Positions 10,704 to 21,561 of a DNA stretch of 64,000 bases are shown in pieces. This DNA comes from Methanobacterium sp. (GTDB lineage: Archaea; Methanobacteriota; Methanobacteria; Methanobacteriales; Methanobacteriaceae): positions 62,001 to 126,000 of the forward strand of contig DUPR01000024.1 of NCBI GenBank assembly GCA_012838205.1, in the 5' to 3' direction. Position 1 is the stretch's first letter, and each line of letters starts with the position of its first letter. The position numbers and the translations under genes were made by a program. Under the pieces are notes generated by a model. That model made no database searches and was not told the DNA's origin. It saw only the letters and a program-made list of their open reading frames with translations.

Positions 10704-11213
10704 TCAATCTTTTTCCAATTTTTTCCACAACACTATACCATTTTCTTCTCTTGATTTGAAGTATCCTTTCCTTTCCAGATTTCTAAGGGCATGTTCAAAG
10801 TTTTGATGAGTTAGTTCTTTAAAACCAAGGTCTATAATTGAATCATAGAGATTTTCCAAACGGCCCTCTTTTTCAGGGAGAAGTAAATAAATATTGGACT
10901 GAAAAGTGGTTAAATCTTTTTTAGGTTTCTGTGTTAACAGTTTGAACCTTTCTTTAATTTTTTTGAGATCTTCTATCTGGGAATCTTTTTCATCTAAAAG
11001 TTTGACTAGTTTCCTATTTTCATCTTCCTTCATCTGAAGTTTCTTTTCTTGCTTAATATTCATCTCTTGAAGTTTACTGTGTTCTTTAATCATGATTTTT
11101 GAAGATTCTTTCTGGCATTTTTTAAGTTCAATCTTCAGTTTACTGATTTCCAATAGACATGCCTTTACCAGTTGTCTTAACTGCTCCCTCTCGGTGTCCT
11201 TAAGAATGGCCAT
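10704..11213 (-). CDS. Coiled-coil protein with C-terminal winged-helix-like region
   Basis: A 169-residue protein I cannot assign to a named family. Residues about 5-100 are almost entirely charged heptads (LRQLVKACLLEISKLKIELK, then QEKKLQMKEDENRKLVKLLD), a long coiled coil. The last 60 residues (LYDSIIDLGFKELTHQNFEH.LRNLERKGYFKSR) look like a small winged helix with a recognition helix and wing. The layout suggests a DNA-binding or scaffold protein that dimerises through its coiled coil. It lies upstream of the thermosome gene on the same strand but 170 bases away with the thermosome promoter in between, so they are separate units. Confidence 0.6.
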   Translation of the reverse strand: MAILKDTEREQLRQLVKACLLEISKLKIELKKCQKESSKIMIKEHSKLQEMNIKQEKKLQMKEDENRKLVKLLDEKDSQIEDLKKIKERFKLLTQKPKKDLTTFQSNIYLLLPEKEGRLENLYDSIIDLGFKELTHQNFEHALRNLERKGYFKSREENGIVLWKKLEKD

Positions 11214-11387
11214 TTTATCACTATAAATGTTATTATAATCTTAAACTAATTACTACTTTTAATTATGCCCCCCTCCCTTTTAAAAGTTAGGATATAATCT
11301 ATAATAAAACTGAACTTCCCCAAAAAGATTTTTAACATAAAAAACTAGAAAAAAAGTTAGAAAACAATATTTAAATATTAAGATAAG

Positions 11388-11425
11388 TTTAAAAAAAACC
11401 ATATCTTGGAAAAAAATGAAAAAAA
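11388..11425 (-). terminator. U-tract terminator after the aroK-asd operon
   Basis: Read on the minus strand, two runs of T (TTTTTTTTTC and, after ATATGG, TTTTTTTT) lie 15-50 bases past the asd stop codon. No stem is needed for archaeal termination, which uses such U-tracts. Confidence 0.5.
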
Positions 11426-11439
11426 AACAGAGAATAAAA

Positions 11440-12486
11440 TTACATTATCTCCGAAATAAGTTCTGCATTGAGAATTGATGCTCCTGCAGCCCCACGAATC
11501 GTATTATGGCCTAATAGAACGTATTTGAGACTTTTTGGGATGTTAGCATCTATACGCAATCTACCGACAGTGACTGCCATTCCCCTTTCCATCATCCGAT
11601 CCATGCGTGGTTGTGGTCTGTTATCTTCTTCTCGGACAATAATTGGATTTTTAGGTGCAGAGTATAGATTTAATTTTTGAGGAAGTGCTTTGTAATCTTT
11701 TAATGATTTTTTAACATCATCCAGTTCAAAATTTTCGTCCATTTCCATGAAAACAGCTTCAGTATGACCGTCAACTACTGGAACACGATGGCAAGAAGTA
11801 CTTAATCCAAAAGATGCAGGCTCGACAATATCTCCATCGAAATTTCCCAATAAATATCGGGTTTCTTCCTCCATTTTTTCTTCTTCTTCACCTATAAAAG
11901 GCACCAAGTTGTCTAAGATAGCCATAGAAGGAACTCCATTATAACCAGCGCCTGAAACAGCTTGCATCGTAGACACATATACGCGATTAATGTTATACTG
12001 ATCGTATAATGGTTTCAGAGTGAGTACCAAGGCAATGGTTGAACAGTTGGGATTAGTAACAATGAATCCTTCCCATCCCCTATTTTTCTGCTGGGTTTCT
12101 ATGAGATCCAAGTGTTCCGGGTTCACTTCAGGTATAACTAAAGGAACGTCAGGTTCCATGCGCATAGCACTGGCATTCGAAGCAACCTTCATGCCGGCTT
12201 CAGCGAATTTAGGCTCAACAACTGCTGCATTTTCTGAGGGTAATGCTGAAAACACTATATCCACATCTTTAACTAGACTAGGATCAGTGTCAACCACCAC
12301 TGTATCTTCTACTGCCTCAGGTATGGGAGTGTCCATATGCCAAGTTACTGCATCTTGATATTTTTTCCCTGCTGAACGTTGAGATGCTGTGAGGGCTGTT
12401 ATCTCAAACTTGGGATGGTCTTCTAAGAGTTGTATGAACCGCTGCCCCACCATTCCTGTTGCTCCTAATATACCTACGTTTACCAT
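11440..12486 (-). CDS. asd: Aspartate-semialdehyde dehydrogenase
   Basis: NADPH-dependent reduction of aspartyl phosphate to aspartate semialdehyde, the branch point to lysine, threonine and methionine. The nucleotide loop GILGATGMVGQRF opens the protein; the catalytic cysteine is in TNPNCSTIALVLTLKPL and the general-base histidine in TSCHRVPVVDGHTEAVF. Its 348 residues match the archaeal/fungal type of the enzyme. GGTGGTTAT precedes the ATG. It is the last gene of the aroK-aroQ-rps17e-lysC-dapA-dapB-asd operon, about 78 bases after dapB. Confidence 0.96.
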   Translation of the reverse strand: MVNVGILGATGMVGQRFIQLLEDHPKFEITALTASQRSAGKKYQDAVTWHMDTPIPEAVEDTVVVDTDPSLVKDVDIVFSALPSENAAVVEPKFAEAGMKVASNASAMRMEPDVPLVIPEVNPEHLDLIETQQKNRGWEGFIVTNPNCSTIALVLTLKPLYDQYNINRVYVSTMQAVSGAGYNGVPSMAILDNLVPFIGEEEEKMEEETRYLLGNFDGDIVEPASFGLSTSCHRVPVVDGHTEAVFMEMDENFELDDVKKSLKDYKALPQKLNLYSAPKNPIIVREEDNRPQPRMDRMMERGMAVTVGRLRIDANIPKSLKYVLLGHNTIRGAAGASILNAELISEIM

Positions 12487-12563
12487 ATAACCACCTTAAT
12501 TCAGTTTAGTCCTTATTTTTATTTATTCATTACTCAATGATTTAGTACGATTATTTATGCTAA

Positions 12564-13382
12564 TTACAATCCCAGTACCTCATTCATACTGCTAATTTTA
12601 CCCTTTTCGGCATTAACCACGTATCGAACAGCCTTTATAACACCGTTAACAAAAGCTTGTCTACTGTTAGCTCTGTGCACAATTTCTAAGCGTTCACCAT
12701 CACCAGCAAACAAAACAGTGTGATCACCTACTATGTCTCCTCCCCGTACAGCATGTATTCCTATTTCTTCTGGTGTGCGTTCACCTACCATCCCTACCCT
12801 ACCATGGACTCCGACTTCTTCTATTTTACGGTTCAAAACTTCGGCTATGAGGTCGGCTGCTTTCACAGCTGTTCCTGATGGAGCATCCTTTTTGTGTTTG
12901 TGGTGGGCTTCGATGATCTCCACATCAAAATCTGTGAGGATTCCAGCTAGTTGCTCAACTACCTTGAAGAATACGTTAACTCCAACAGCCATATTAGGAG
13001 AAATAACCGCCCCTACATTATTATCACTGATTGATTTTTTATTTTCAGCCATTTGTTGATCACTAAATCCTGTAGTTCCAACAACCAGATTAACACCAGA
13101 TTCAGCTGTTGTTTTTATTGTTTCAACTGCTGCATTGGCAATGGTGAAATCGATAAGAACATCAGGTTTTTTGGATTCAAGAGTCTCTCTGAGTTTTTCA
13201 GCTCCAACAATAGGGATGTTGATGGGTCCGATTCCCAATAATTCCCCTACATCTTTACCTTGCAGAGGAGTGTGAGGCGCCTCTATTGCTGCTACCAGTT
13301 GAATGTCATCCTGTTCAAGAATAGTGTTAATGATCAGGGCTCCCATTCTTCCACTGGCGCCAGTTACTGCCACATTTATCAT
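12564..13382 (-). CDS. dapB: 4-hydroxy-tetrahydrodipicolinate reductase
   Basis: Reduces the dihydrodipicolinate-level intermediate in lysine synthesis with NAD(P)H. It has the Rossmann motif VTGASGRMG at the N-terminus and the substrate signature EAHHKHKKDAPSGTA, with the catalytic His-His-Lys. The conserved HAVRGGDIVGDHTV follows. I use the ATG at 13382 (272 residues). The in-frame ATG at 13391 is part of the ribosome site GGAGATGAT itself, which sits nine bases before the second ATG. Operon member between dapA and asd. Confidence 0.96.
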   Translation of the reverse strand: MINVAVTGASGRMGALIINTILEQDDIQLVAAIEAPHTPLQGKDVGELLGIGPINIPIVGAEKLRETLESKKPDVLIDFTIANAAVETIKTTAESGVNLVVGTTGFSDQQMAENKKSISDNNVGAVISPNMAVGVNVFFKVVEQLAGILTDFDVEIIEAHHKHKKDAPSGTAVKAADLIAEVLNRKIEEVGVHGRVGMVGERTPEEIGIHAVRGGDIVGDHTVLFAGDGERLEIVHRANSRQAFVNGVIKAVRYVVNAEKGKISSMNEVLGL

Positions 13383-13530
13383 AAATATCATCTCCTTAAC
13401 AATATTTTGATCCTAAAAAAATAAATAAAAAGAAAAAAAATGTTTTGTTCCCATTAAATCCGAACAAGCTGATTTTTAGAAAGAATACTAAAAAAGTTCA
13501 ATCTTCCTATAAGATTAAACTAGATTATGA

Positions 13531-15844
<2,314 letters not shown>

Positions 15845-15848
15845 GACT

Positions 15849-16142
15849 CTACCTCCTTAAGATTTTCTCTTGTTCTTCTTTGCTCAATTCCACTAATATC
15901 ATAATGATCTGGGAGAGACTGTCTTTATTTATTTCTTCTTGGTTAGCTATTTCTCGGATTTTTTGGCGGATATCTTCTTCCCTTTCTGGATCATGAATAT
16001 CCATTCCCAGAACCAGTTTAGCCTGAGCAATATTGCTTGCCAGGGAAGTCCGTTCTTTGATGAGCCGTATTATATCCTCGTCCAGTTCATCTATCCTTTT
16101 CCGAGAGCTTTCAAGCATAGAAAACGCTTCTGCCCTATCCAT
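15849..16142 (-). CDS. Chorismate mutase (AroQ class)
   Basis: An all-helical AroQ-type chorismate mutase, about 97 residues, which converts chorismate to prephenate for phenylalanine and tyrosine. It shows the class pattern: an N-terminal helix [20 protein letters not shown] with the active-site Arg, AQAKLVLG with the conserved Lys, the DPEREEDI segment and a final helix. The ATG at 16142 overlaps the end of aroK by eight bases. A frame open to 16175 adds 11 residues that lie inside aroK and look unlike the family. Coupled translation with aroK is likely. Confidence 0.9.
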   Translation of the reverse strand: MDRAEAFSMLESSRKRIDELDEDIIRLIKERTSLASNIAQAKLVLGMDIHDPEREEDIRQKIREIANQEEINKDSLSQIIMILVELSKEEQEKILRR

Positions 16143-17007
16143 GGTCAACCACCCGTGTTCCCATATTTTCAACACTGGTTAATATAACTCTTCCAGGGTA
16201 CGAACTCCATGTTTCCTGAACACGGTCAAGGGCATCGTCTGGAACAATAGCTACAAATGAAGGGCCTGTGCCTGAAAGTCCAGCTGCTAATGCGCCAGAA
16301 TCCAAAGCATCCAGAGCAATATTTGCATCGAAATTGAGAGTCGCGCAATATAATATCCCATTAAGTGTCAAAGCGTAATATATATTACCTTTTAGCGCTT
16401 CTTGGAATGCGAGTTTTACCCAGGGAGCCAGGAGTTTCATCCTTGGCACATCAGATTGGGCAGTAGGTGACTTTTTATTAGGCATGTATATTAATATACT
16501 TTGCTCCTCCATGGGGCGATTGTAGAGGATCTCCCTGCGAGGATTGTGGGTTATAGTCAGACCACCAAAAAATGAAGCACTAGCATCATCAAAAGCTCCG
16601 GTAATCGTAACCCCTGCTTCCAAAGAAGCATCGATTGCCAAGTTAATTAAATCATAATCAGATAAAGAATCTTCAGACACTAACCCATTTTCAACCAGTG
16701 CACGGTAGGTGGCCATTACCACAGCATTTGATGTGGCGCTACTACTGGAAAGTCCAGAAGCAACTGGCAGTGTTGAACTAGTTTTGACCATGATTCCAGT
16801 GGTGATCTTGAATTTTTCCAGAACCTTCCGGACACATATATCCATTAATGTTGTATCTACACCATCAGCAGCCTTTAAAATTGTTTTTGATGGCTTTAAA
16901 CGGGCTTGAACATCCACATATAACCCTATACCAAATGCTGATCCGCAACCAGTTGATATGGCATTAATTACTGTGGCTGATCCTGGGGATCGAACAGTTA
17001 CATTCAA
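16135..17007 (-). CDS. aroK: Shikimate kinase, archaeal GHMP type
   Basis: Phosphorylates shikimate in the aromatic pathway. This is the archaeal GHMP-kinase form, unrelated to bacterial AroK. The ATP-binding loop [17 protein letters not shown] is at about residues 85-101, and the N-terminal [20 protein letters not shown] and C-terminal [12 protein letters not shown] motifs complete the fold. GGTGAT seven bases before the ATG is a strong ribosome site. As first gene it heads the operon; an AT-rich GTATTTATTAG on the minus strand at about 17072-17082 could be its TATA box, shared in the divergent gap with sppA. Confidence 0.95.
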   Translation of the reverse strand: MNVTVRSPGSATVINAISTGCGSAFGIGLYVDVQARLKPSKTILKAADGVDTTLMDICVRKVLEKFKITTGIMVKTSSTLPVASGLSSSSATSNAVVMATYRALVENGLVSEDSLSDYDLINLAIDASLEAGVTITGAFDDASASFFGGLTITHNPRREILYNRPMEEQSILIYMPNKKSPTAQSDVPRMKLLAPWVKLAFQEALKGNIYYALTLNGILYCATLNFDANIALDALDSGALAAGLSGTGPSFVAIVPDDALDRVQETWSSYPGRVILTSVENMGTRVVDHG

Positions 17008-17114
17008 ATAATCACCTTAGAGTTTAACTCCTTGAGGTTTATGTTTTATTTTATTATACATAGAAAGAAAAACACTAATAAATACATCGATAGAAATAAT
17101 TTATTTGGGATAAG

Positions 17115-17128
17115 AGTTTCTATATAAT
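17115..17128 (+). promoter_or_regulatory. Promoter (TATA box) of sppA
   Basis: TTTCTATATAATC lies about 30 bases ahead of the AGGGTTAATATC ribosome site and the ATG at 17155, in the intergenic region divergent from aroK. Confidence 0.5.
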
Positions 17129-17154
17129 CTTTAAGCAAAATTAGGGTTAATATC

Positions 17155-18084
17155 ATGAAGAAAAATAACAAGTTGTTATTAGCAATTATAGGCGGAGGGG
17201 CCTTCATTGTCATTTTGTCTTTTTTTGCTGTTTTGTTAATAATAGGAAGTGGTGTTAGTGGGGGATTCGGAAATACCGTGGCAATCATACCAGTGCAAGG
17301 CGAAATTACTTATTCGCAACCCAATATGCTAGGAGGATCAGTAGTATCTCCCCAATCTGTCACTGACGGAATTACGCAAGCTGAAAAAGATAGCTCTGTG
17401 AGTGCTATTGTTTTGGATATTAACAGCCCAGGTGGATCACCAGTAGCTAGTGAAGAGATTATGAATGCTGTGAATAACTCAAAAAAACCAGTTGTAGTAT
17501 GGATAAGTGACAGTGGTACTTCAGGAGCTTATTTAGCCGCTTCACCCGCAGATAAAATATATGCGAGCCCATCGTCTATTGTAGGGAGTATTGGAGTAAT
17601 CCTAAGCCTCACTGACCTATCGGATCTTTATCAGAAGATTGGAGTAAACCAATATTCAATTAAAGCAGGAAAATACAAAGACATGGGCGCCTCGTACCGT
17701 GATTTAAAACCAGAAGAAACTAAAATGTTACAGGGAATGGTAGATGAAAACTATGAATACTTCATAAAAATGGTGGCTGAAAATCGTAAACTGGATATTA
17801 ATTATGTACGGAAAATCGCCGAAGGAAAGATATACACAGGAACCCAAGCAAAAAAGTTGAAACTAATTGATGAAACTGGAGACCGAAATGATGCCATAGA
17901 ATCAGCTGCTAAACTTGGTGGTATTAAAGGAGATTACAAAGTAGTAACTATCACACCCAGTAAAAGCATGTCAGACCTTTTTACCAGCTTTTCTAGTAAT
18001 TTTGCCTATTCTCTGGGGAAAGGTATTGGAAGTTTACTAAATCAGGGCTCGGTAGATAGTTCTGTAGACTACAGTATGCACTGA
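17155..18084 (+). CDS. sppA: Signal peptide peptidase SppA (S49 family)
   Basis: A membrane-anchored serine protease that degrades leftover signal peptides and membrane proteins. After a lysine-rich start (KKNNK) one transmembrane helix spans about residues 8-34. The protease domain is a single S49 unit. The nucleophile is in DSGTSGAYLAASPADKIYA and the general-base lysine in SIKAGKYKDMGASYRDLKPEE. At 309 residues it is the short single-domain form, which would act as an oligomer outside the membrane. AGGGTT precedes the ATG. Confidence 0.93.
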   Translation: MKKNNKLLLAIIGGGAFIVILSFFAVLLIIGSGVSGGFGNTVAIIPVQGEITYSQPNMLGGSVVSPQSVTDGITQAEKDSSVSAIVLDINSPGGSPVASEEIMNAVNNSKKPVVVWISDSGTSGAYLAASPADKIYASPSSIVGSIGVILSLTDLSDLYQKIGVNQYSIKAGKYKDMGASYRDLKPEETKMLQGMVDENYEYFIKMVAENRKLDINYVRKIAEGKIYTGTQAKKLKLIDETGDRNDAIESAAKLGGIKGDYKVVTITPSKSMSDLFTSFSSNFAYSLGKGIGSLLNQGSVDSSVDYSMH

Positions 18085-18252
18085 AACTGGTATATCTGTA
18101 CCATAAATTTTTCAAAAAAAAGATATATTCCCCCAAAAAATTAATAATGATGTATTTATAGTTTATAAATTAGGTAAATTAATATTACCAGATTTCAATA
18201 AAATCAAAAAAGCAAATCACAAACAGAGAAATTCAAAAAATGAGGTGAAAAT

Positions 18253-18525
18253 ATGGTTGTTAAAGTAGAAGTATTCACATCTCCATCCTGTCCTTACTGC
18301 CCCATGGCTATTGAAGTTGTAAACGAAGTTGAAAAAGACATGCCTGGCACCCTGGAAGTTGAAAAGATCAACATAATGGTAGACCGAGAAAAAGCTATAG
18401 AATATAATCTAATGGCAGTTCCAGCCATTGCTTTAAATGGAGTTGTACATTTTGTAGGTGCTCCTGCTAAAGAAGAACTGGTTAAAGCAATTGAAGAAGA
18501 AGAAAAAAAAGACAACACAAACTAA
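18253..18525 (+). CDS. Thioredoxin/glutaredoxin-like small redox protein
   Basis: A 90-residue thioredoxin-fold protein with the active site SPSCPYCPMAIEVV near the N-terminus (a CPYC motif, glutaredoxin-like) and the conserved cis-proline in MAVPAIALNG. The length and layout match the small redox proteins characterised from methanogens, which work as thioredoxins. GAGGTGA lies five bases before the ATG, so translation should be efficient. It is followed closely by cbiD (20 bases) and may be co-transcribed with it. Which reductase drives it is not visible here. Confidence 0.9.
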   Translation: MVVKVEVFTSPSCPYCPMAIEVVNEVEKDMPGTLEVEKINIMVDREKAIEYNLMAVPAIALNGVVHFVGAPAKEELVKAIEEEEKKDNTN

Positions 18526-18545
18526 TATAAAAATTTATAGGAACC

Positions 18546-19751
18546 ATGGAAGAAGATAATTTCCTTCAAGAAAAAAATACCATTCATACTAATTCTAAAA
18601 CTGTTCAGGCCAAAATTGTTGAAAGAAATACTTCTTCCACCCCTAATATCTCTTTTTCCCCTGAAAGTGATGATAACGGAATCACCACTGGAAGTGCAGC
18701 AACTGCAGCAGCCTTAGCAGCAATGCTAGCCATAAAAGGAGAACAAGTTTCCACGGTGGATATTAAAACACCACTGGGAATTCTCAATATTGCAGTGAAA
18801 AGTTCTTGTAAACTTAACGATTATTCTGGAAGGGCTTCTGTGGTTAAAATGCCTTACCATGACCCTGATGTCACCATAAACCTTGAAGTGCAAGCCAAGG
18901 TCAGTTTAAAAGATGAACCCGGCATTGTTATTAAAGGTGGTGAAGGAGTAGGTAGGGTAACTAAACCAGGATTACAAGTTCCCCCAGGGGAGGCAGCTAT
19001 AAACCCTGTGCCCCGTGAAATGATCCAATCCAATCTTGAAAAGGTTTTACCTGCAAGTAAAGGAGCAGATGTGCTGATTGAAGTTCCCGAAGGCCAAAAA
19101 ATAGCTAAAAAAACTATGAATCCCCGTTTAGGCATTGTAGATGGGATTTCCATACTGGGAACAACTGGTATTGCTCGTTCCATGAACTCAAAGAGTTTCC
19201 AGAAAGCCAAAAAATGCCAGTTAGATGTGGCATTGGCAGAAGGTTACCATGAACTGGTTTTTGTGCCAGGTAATATTGGAGAAAAGATGGCCCACCAATT
19301 ACTAGATGTTGATGACGACCAGATTATCCAGATGGGAAATTTTGTGGGTTATATGCTGGGTGAAGCTCAAAAAAGTGGATTATCCAATTTAATAATTCTA
19401 GGACACGCAGGTAAACTTGTGAAAATTGCTGGAGGAATCTTCCAAACTGAACATCGCTTGGCAGACGGTCGAAGAGAAGTAATAACTGCACACACAGGAT
19501 TGGTTGGTGGGGATAACAAAATTATGAAGAATATATTTAATTCTAACACCACTGAAGATATGATAGAAGTTTTAGAGGCAAAAAACTTGACTGAAGCTGT
19601 CTTTAACTCCATAGCCCAATCGATTGTGAAACATTGCCAGGAAAGGTTTAATCTAAAACCAGAAGTAATTATTCTTAAAATGGATGGAACAATCCTCAAC
19701 AGCAACTACACTGTTGAACTGGTCCAAAAAAATACCAACCCCGAAAAATAG
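18546..19751 (+). CDS. cbiD: Cobalt-precorrin-5B C1-methyltransferase
   Basis: Methylates C1 of the corrin precursor in the anaerobic cobalamin pathway, which methanogens need for methyltransfer corrinoids. The CbiD entry motif is NGITTGSAATAAALAAML; many homologues have a cysteine after TTG that is alanine here. Later blocks include GVGRVTKPGLQVPPGEAAINP and LGHAGKLVKIAGGIFQTEHR. The 401 residues include a 45-residue polar N-terminal extension not typical of the family. The ATG at 18546 has AGGAACC just before it; a start further in is possible but none is better placed. Confidence 0.92.
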   Translation: MEEDNFLQEKNTIHTNSKTVQAKIVERNTSSTPNISFSPESDDNGITTGSAATAAALAAMLAIKGEQVSTVDIKTPLGILNIAVKSSCKLNDYSGRASVVKMPYHDPDVTINLEVQAKVSLKDEPGIVIKGGEGVGRVTKPGLQVPPGEAAINPVPREMIQSNLEKVLPASKGADVLIEVPEGQKIAKKTMNPRLGIVDGISILGTTGIARSMNSKSFQKAKKCQLDVALAEGYHELVFVPGNIGEKMAHQLLDVDDDQIIQMGNFVGYMLGEAQKSGLSNLIILGHAGKLVKIAGGIFQTEHRLADGRREVITAHTGLVGGDNKIMKNIFNSNTTEDMIEVLEAKNLTEAVFNSIAQSIVKHCQERFNLKPEVIILKMDGTILNSNYTVELVQKNTNPEK

Positions 19752-19838
19752 GGAATAAAAATTCGAATAATATTTAAGCTAGAAATAAATATTTTTAGAG
19801 TAAAATAGTCTGTTACATATGACAAATATGGTGAAATC

Positions 19839-20900
19839 ATGCACGTGGGCCTATTAGGACAATATCCACCACATATTGGAGGTGTTTCATCCCATACCTA
19901 TCTTCTCTCACAGGAACTCCAAAAAAGGGGAGATGAAGTTTATGTGTTAACATATCCCCATCCTGATGTTAAAGATTTAGATGGCATAAAAGTTAAAACT
20001 TCCTTCGCACCCAATATTAAAGGGTTAAGGGGTCTTTTTTTCCTGATATCATCAACATTTAAGTTAATTAGAATGGTTCACCATTACAACATCGATATTA
20101 TACATGCACATTTCCTATTGCCACCTGGACTCATTGGAGTAGTTGTGGGAAAAGTTACAGGAAAAAAAACTGCAGTGACAGCTCATGGCTCAGATCTGCT
20201 TATACAAGCTGATAAACCAATCCTGCGGCCTTTAATTAAATTTGTTCTTAAAAATACGGATTACGTTATAGTGGTAAATAATACACTGAAATACAAGGCC
20301 CTTGAAATGGGTGTTGATTCAAAAAAAGTGCATGTAACAGCCAATGCCGTTAATACAGTGAAATTCAACCCTCAAAATAAAGATCTTCCATCTGACATCC
20401 AACTGAACCATGATAAACCAGTTATATTATTTGTGGGTAATCTGGTCTTCCAGAAGGGAGTTAAATACCTCTTAGAAGCAAAAAAGCTTATGAAATGTGA
20501 TTCTGAGTTGTTGATTGTTGGTGATGGTCCACTGCGCCATGAACTGGAGAAAAAAGTGGAGGATGAGGCAATTGGAGATGTTCTTTTTGTTGGTGCAAGA
20601 AGGGATGTAGATAAAATTATGCCATTTGCAGACTTATTTGTCCTGCCAAGTGTGTCAGAAGGATTTCCAATAACTTTACTGGAAGCCTTGGCATCGGGTT
20701 TGCCTGTGGTTGCCACCAATGCTGGTGGGATCAAAGAGGTGATGGATGAAAGTGTAGGTTTAATGGTTGAACCCTCAAAACCAGCTGAAATGGCCATGGC
20801 TATGGATACAATATTAGAAAATAGAGAATTAAGGGATGTTATGTCAATAGCTGCACGAAAACATTCAATGAATTATAATAAACTAGATATACCTTATTAA
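19839..20900 (+). CDS. Glycosyltransferase family 4 (GT4)
   Basis: A retaining GT-B-fold sugar transferase. The N-terminal domain begins LGQYPPHIGGVSSHTYLLS and contains DIIHAHFLLPPG; the C-terminal donor-binding domain has VLPSVSEGFPITLLEALASG, with the E-x7-E pair, and VVATNAGGIKEV. It could act in glycolipid, pseudomurein or surface glycan synthesis, and the sugar is unknown. GGTGA precedes the ATG. At 353 residues the protein stops right after AARKHSMNYN, where relatives normally have a further short helix (a WEKIA-type segment). The C-terminus is therefore about 15-25 residues short. Confidence 0.9.
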   Translation: MHVGLLGQYPPHIGGVSSHTYLLSQELQKRGDEVYVLTYPHPDVKDLDGIKVKTSFAPNIKGLRGLFFLISSTFKLIRMVHHYNIDIIHAHFLLPPGLIGVVVGKVTGKKTAVTAHGSDLLIQADKPILRPLIKFVLKNTDYVIVVNNTLKYKALEMGVDSKKVHVTANAVNTVKFNPQNKDLPSDIQLNHDKPVILFVGNLVFQKGVKYLLEAKKLMKCDSELLIVGDGPLRHELEKKVEDEAIGDVLFVGARRDVDKIMPFADLFVLPSVSEGFPITLLEALASGLPVVATNAGGIKEVMDESVGLMVEPSKPAEMAMAMDTILENRELRDVMSIAARKHSMNYNKLDIPY

Positions 20901-21080
20901 ATATCGTAATTCAAATTTATTGATTGGTGTACTCTTCTTAAACTATCATAAATTTTTTCATACAATTTTTCTAATCCAAAATCACTATTAACTAATCAAT
21001 ATAATATTACTTCCCATACTCTTACAATACAATTATTCATTTACAGATTGAAAGTTTTTTATTTAGATGGAGAGATGAAA

Positions 21081-21554
21081 ATGGATGAGAAGAAATTAAC
21101 CCACCTCACAGAAAATGGGGTACACATGGTAGAGGTGGGAGATAAACCTGACCTTAGGCGAACTGCAATTGCCAGGGGCCGTATAAAACTCCAAAAAGAT
21201 ACTATTAAGCTTATTGAACAGGGAGAATTAAAAAAAGGCAACGTCTTGGTCACTGCACAGATTGCAGCCATTCAAGCTGTGAAATCAACTCCCCAAATCA
21301 TACCATTATGCCATTCCATCCCAATTACTGGAGTGGAGATTGAATTTGAAATGACAAAAGAACATGTCCAAGTTGCAGTAGAGGTAAAAAGTAATGGTAA
21401 GACTGGAGTAGAAATGGAAGCTATTACCGGAGTTAGTGCTGCCTTATTAACCATTTGGGATATGGTCAAAAGTGTAGAAAAAGATGAAAATGGCCAGTAC
21501 CCCTCAACCAGAATCTCAGATATTGAAGTAATAAAAAAGGAAAAGGGGGAATAA
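21081..21554 (+). CDS. moaC: Cyclic pyranopterin monophosphate synthase MoaC
   Basis: Forms cyclic pyranopterin monophosphate in molybdopterin/tungstopterin synthesis, needed for formylmethanofuran dehydrogenase and formate dehydrogenase. The signatures are PLCHSIPITGVEIEFE and GKTGVEMEAITGVSAALLTIWDM, with KTPQ-like KSTPQIIPLCH holding the catalytic residues. The best start is the ATG at 21081, eight bases after GGAG; the frame is open from a TTG at 21048 and a second ATG at 21075 is only two bases from the GGAG. That gives 157 residues. Seven bases separate it from the helicase gene, so they are co-transcribed. Confidence 0.95.
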   Translation: MDEKKLTHLTENGVHMVEVGDKPDLRRTAIARGRIKLQKDTIKLIEQGELKKGNVLVTAQIAAIQAVKSTPQIIPLCHSIPITGVEIEFEMTKEHVQVAVEVKSNGKTGVEMEAITGVSAALLTIWDMVKSVEKDENGQYPSTRISDIEVIKKEKGE

Positions 21555-21561
21555 TGAATAG

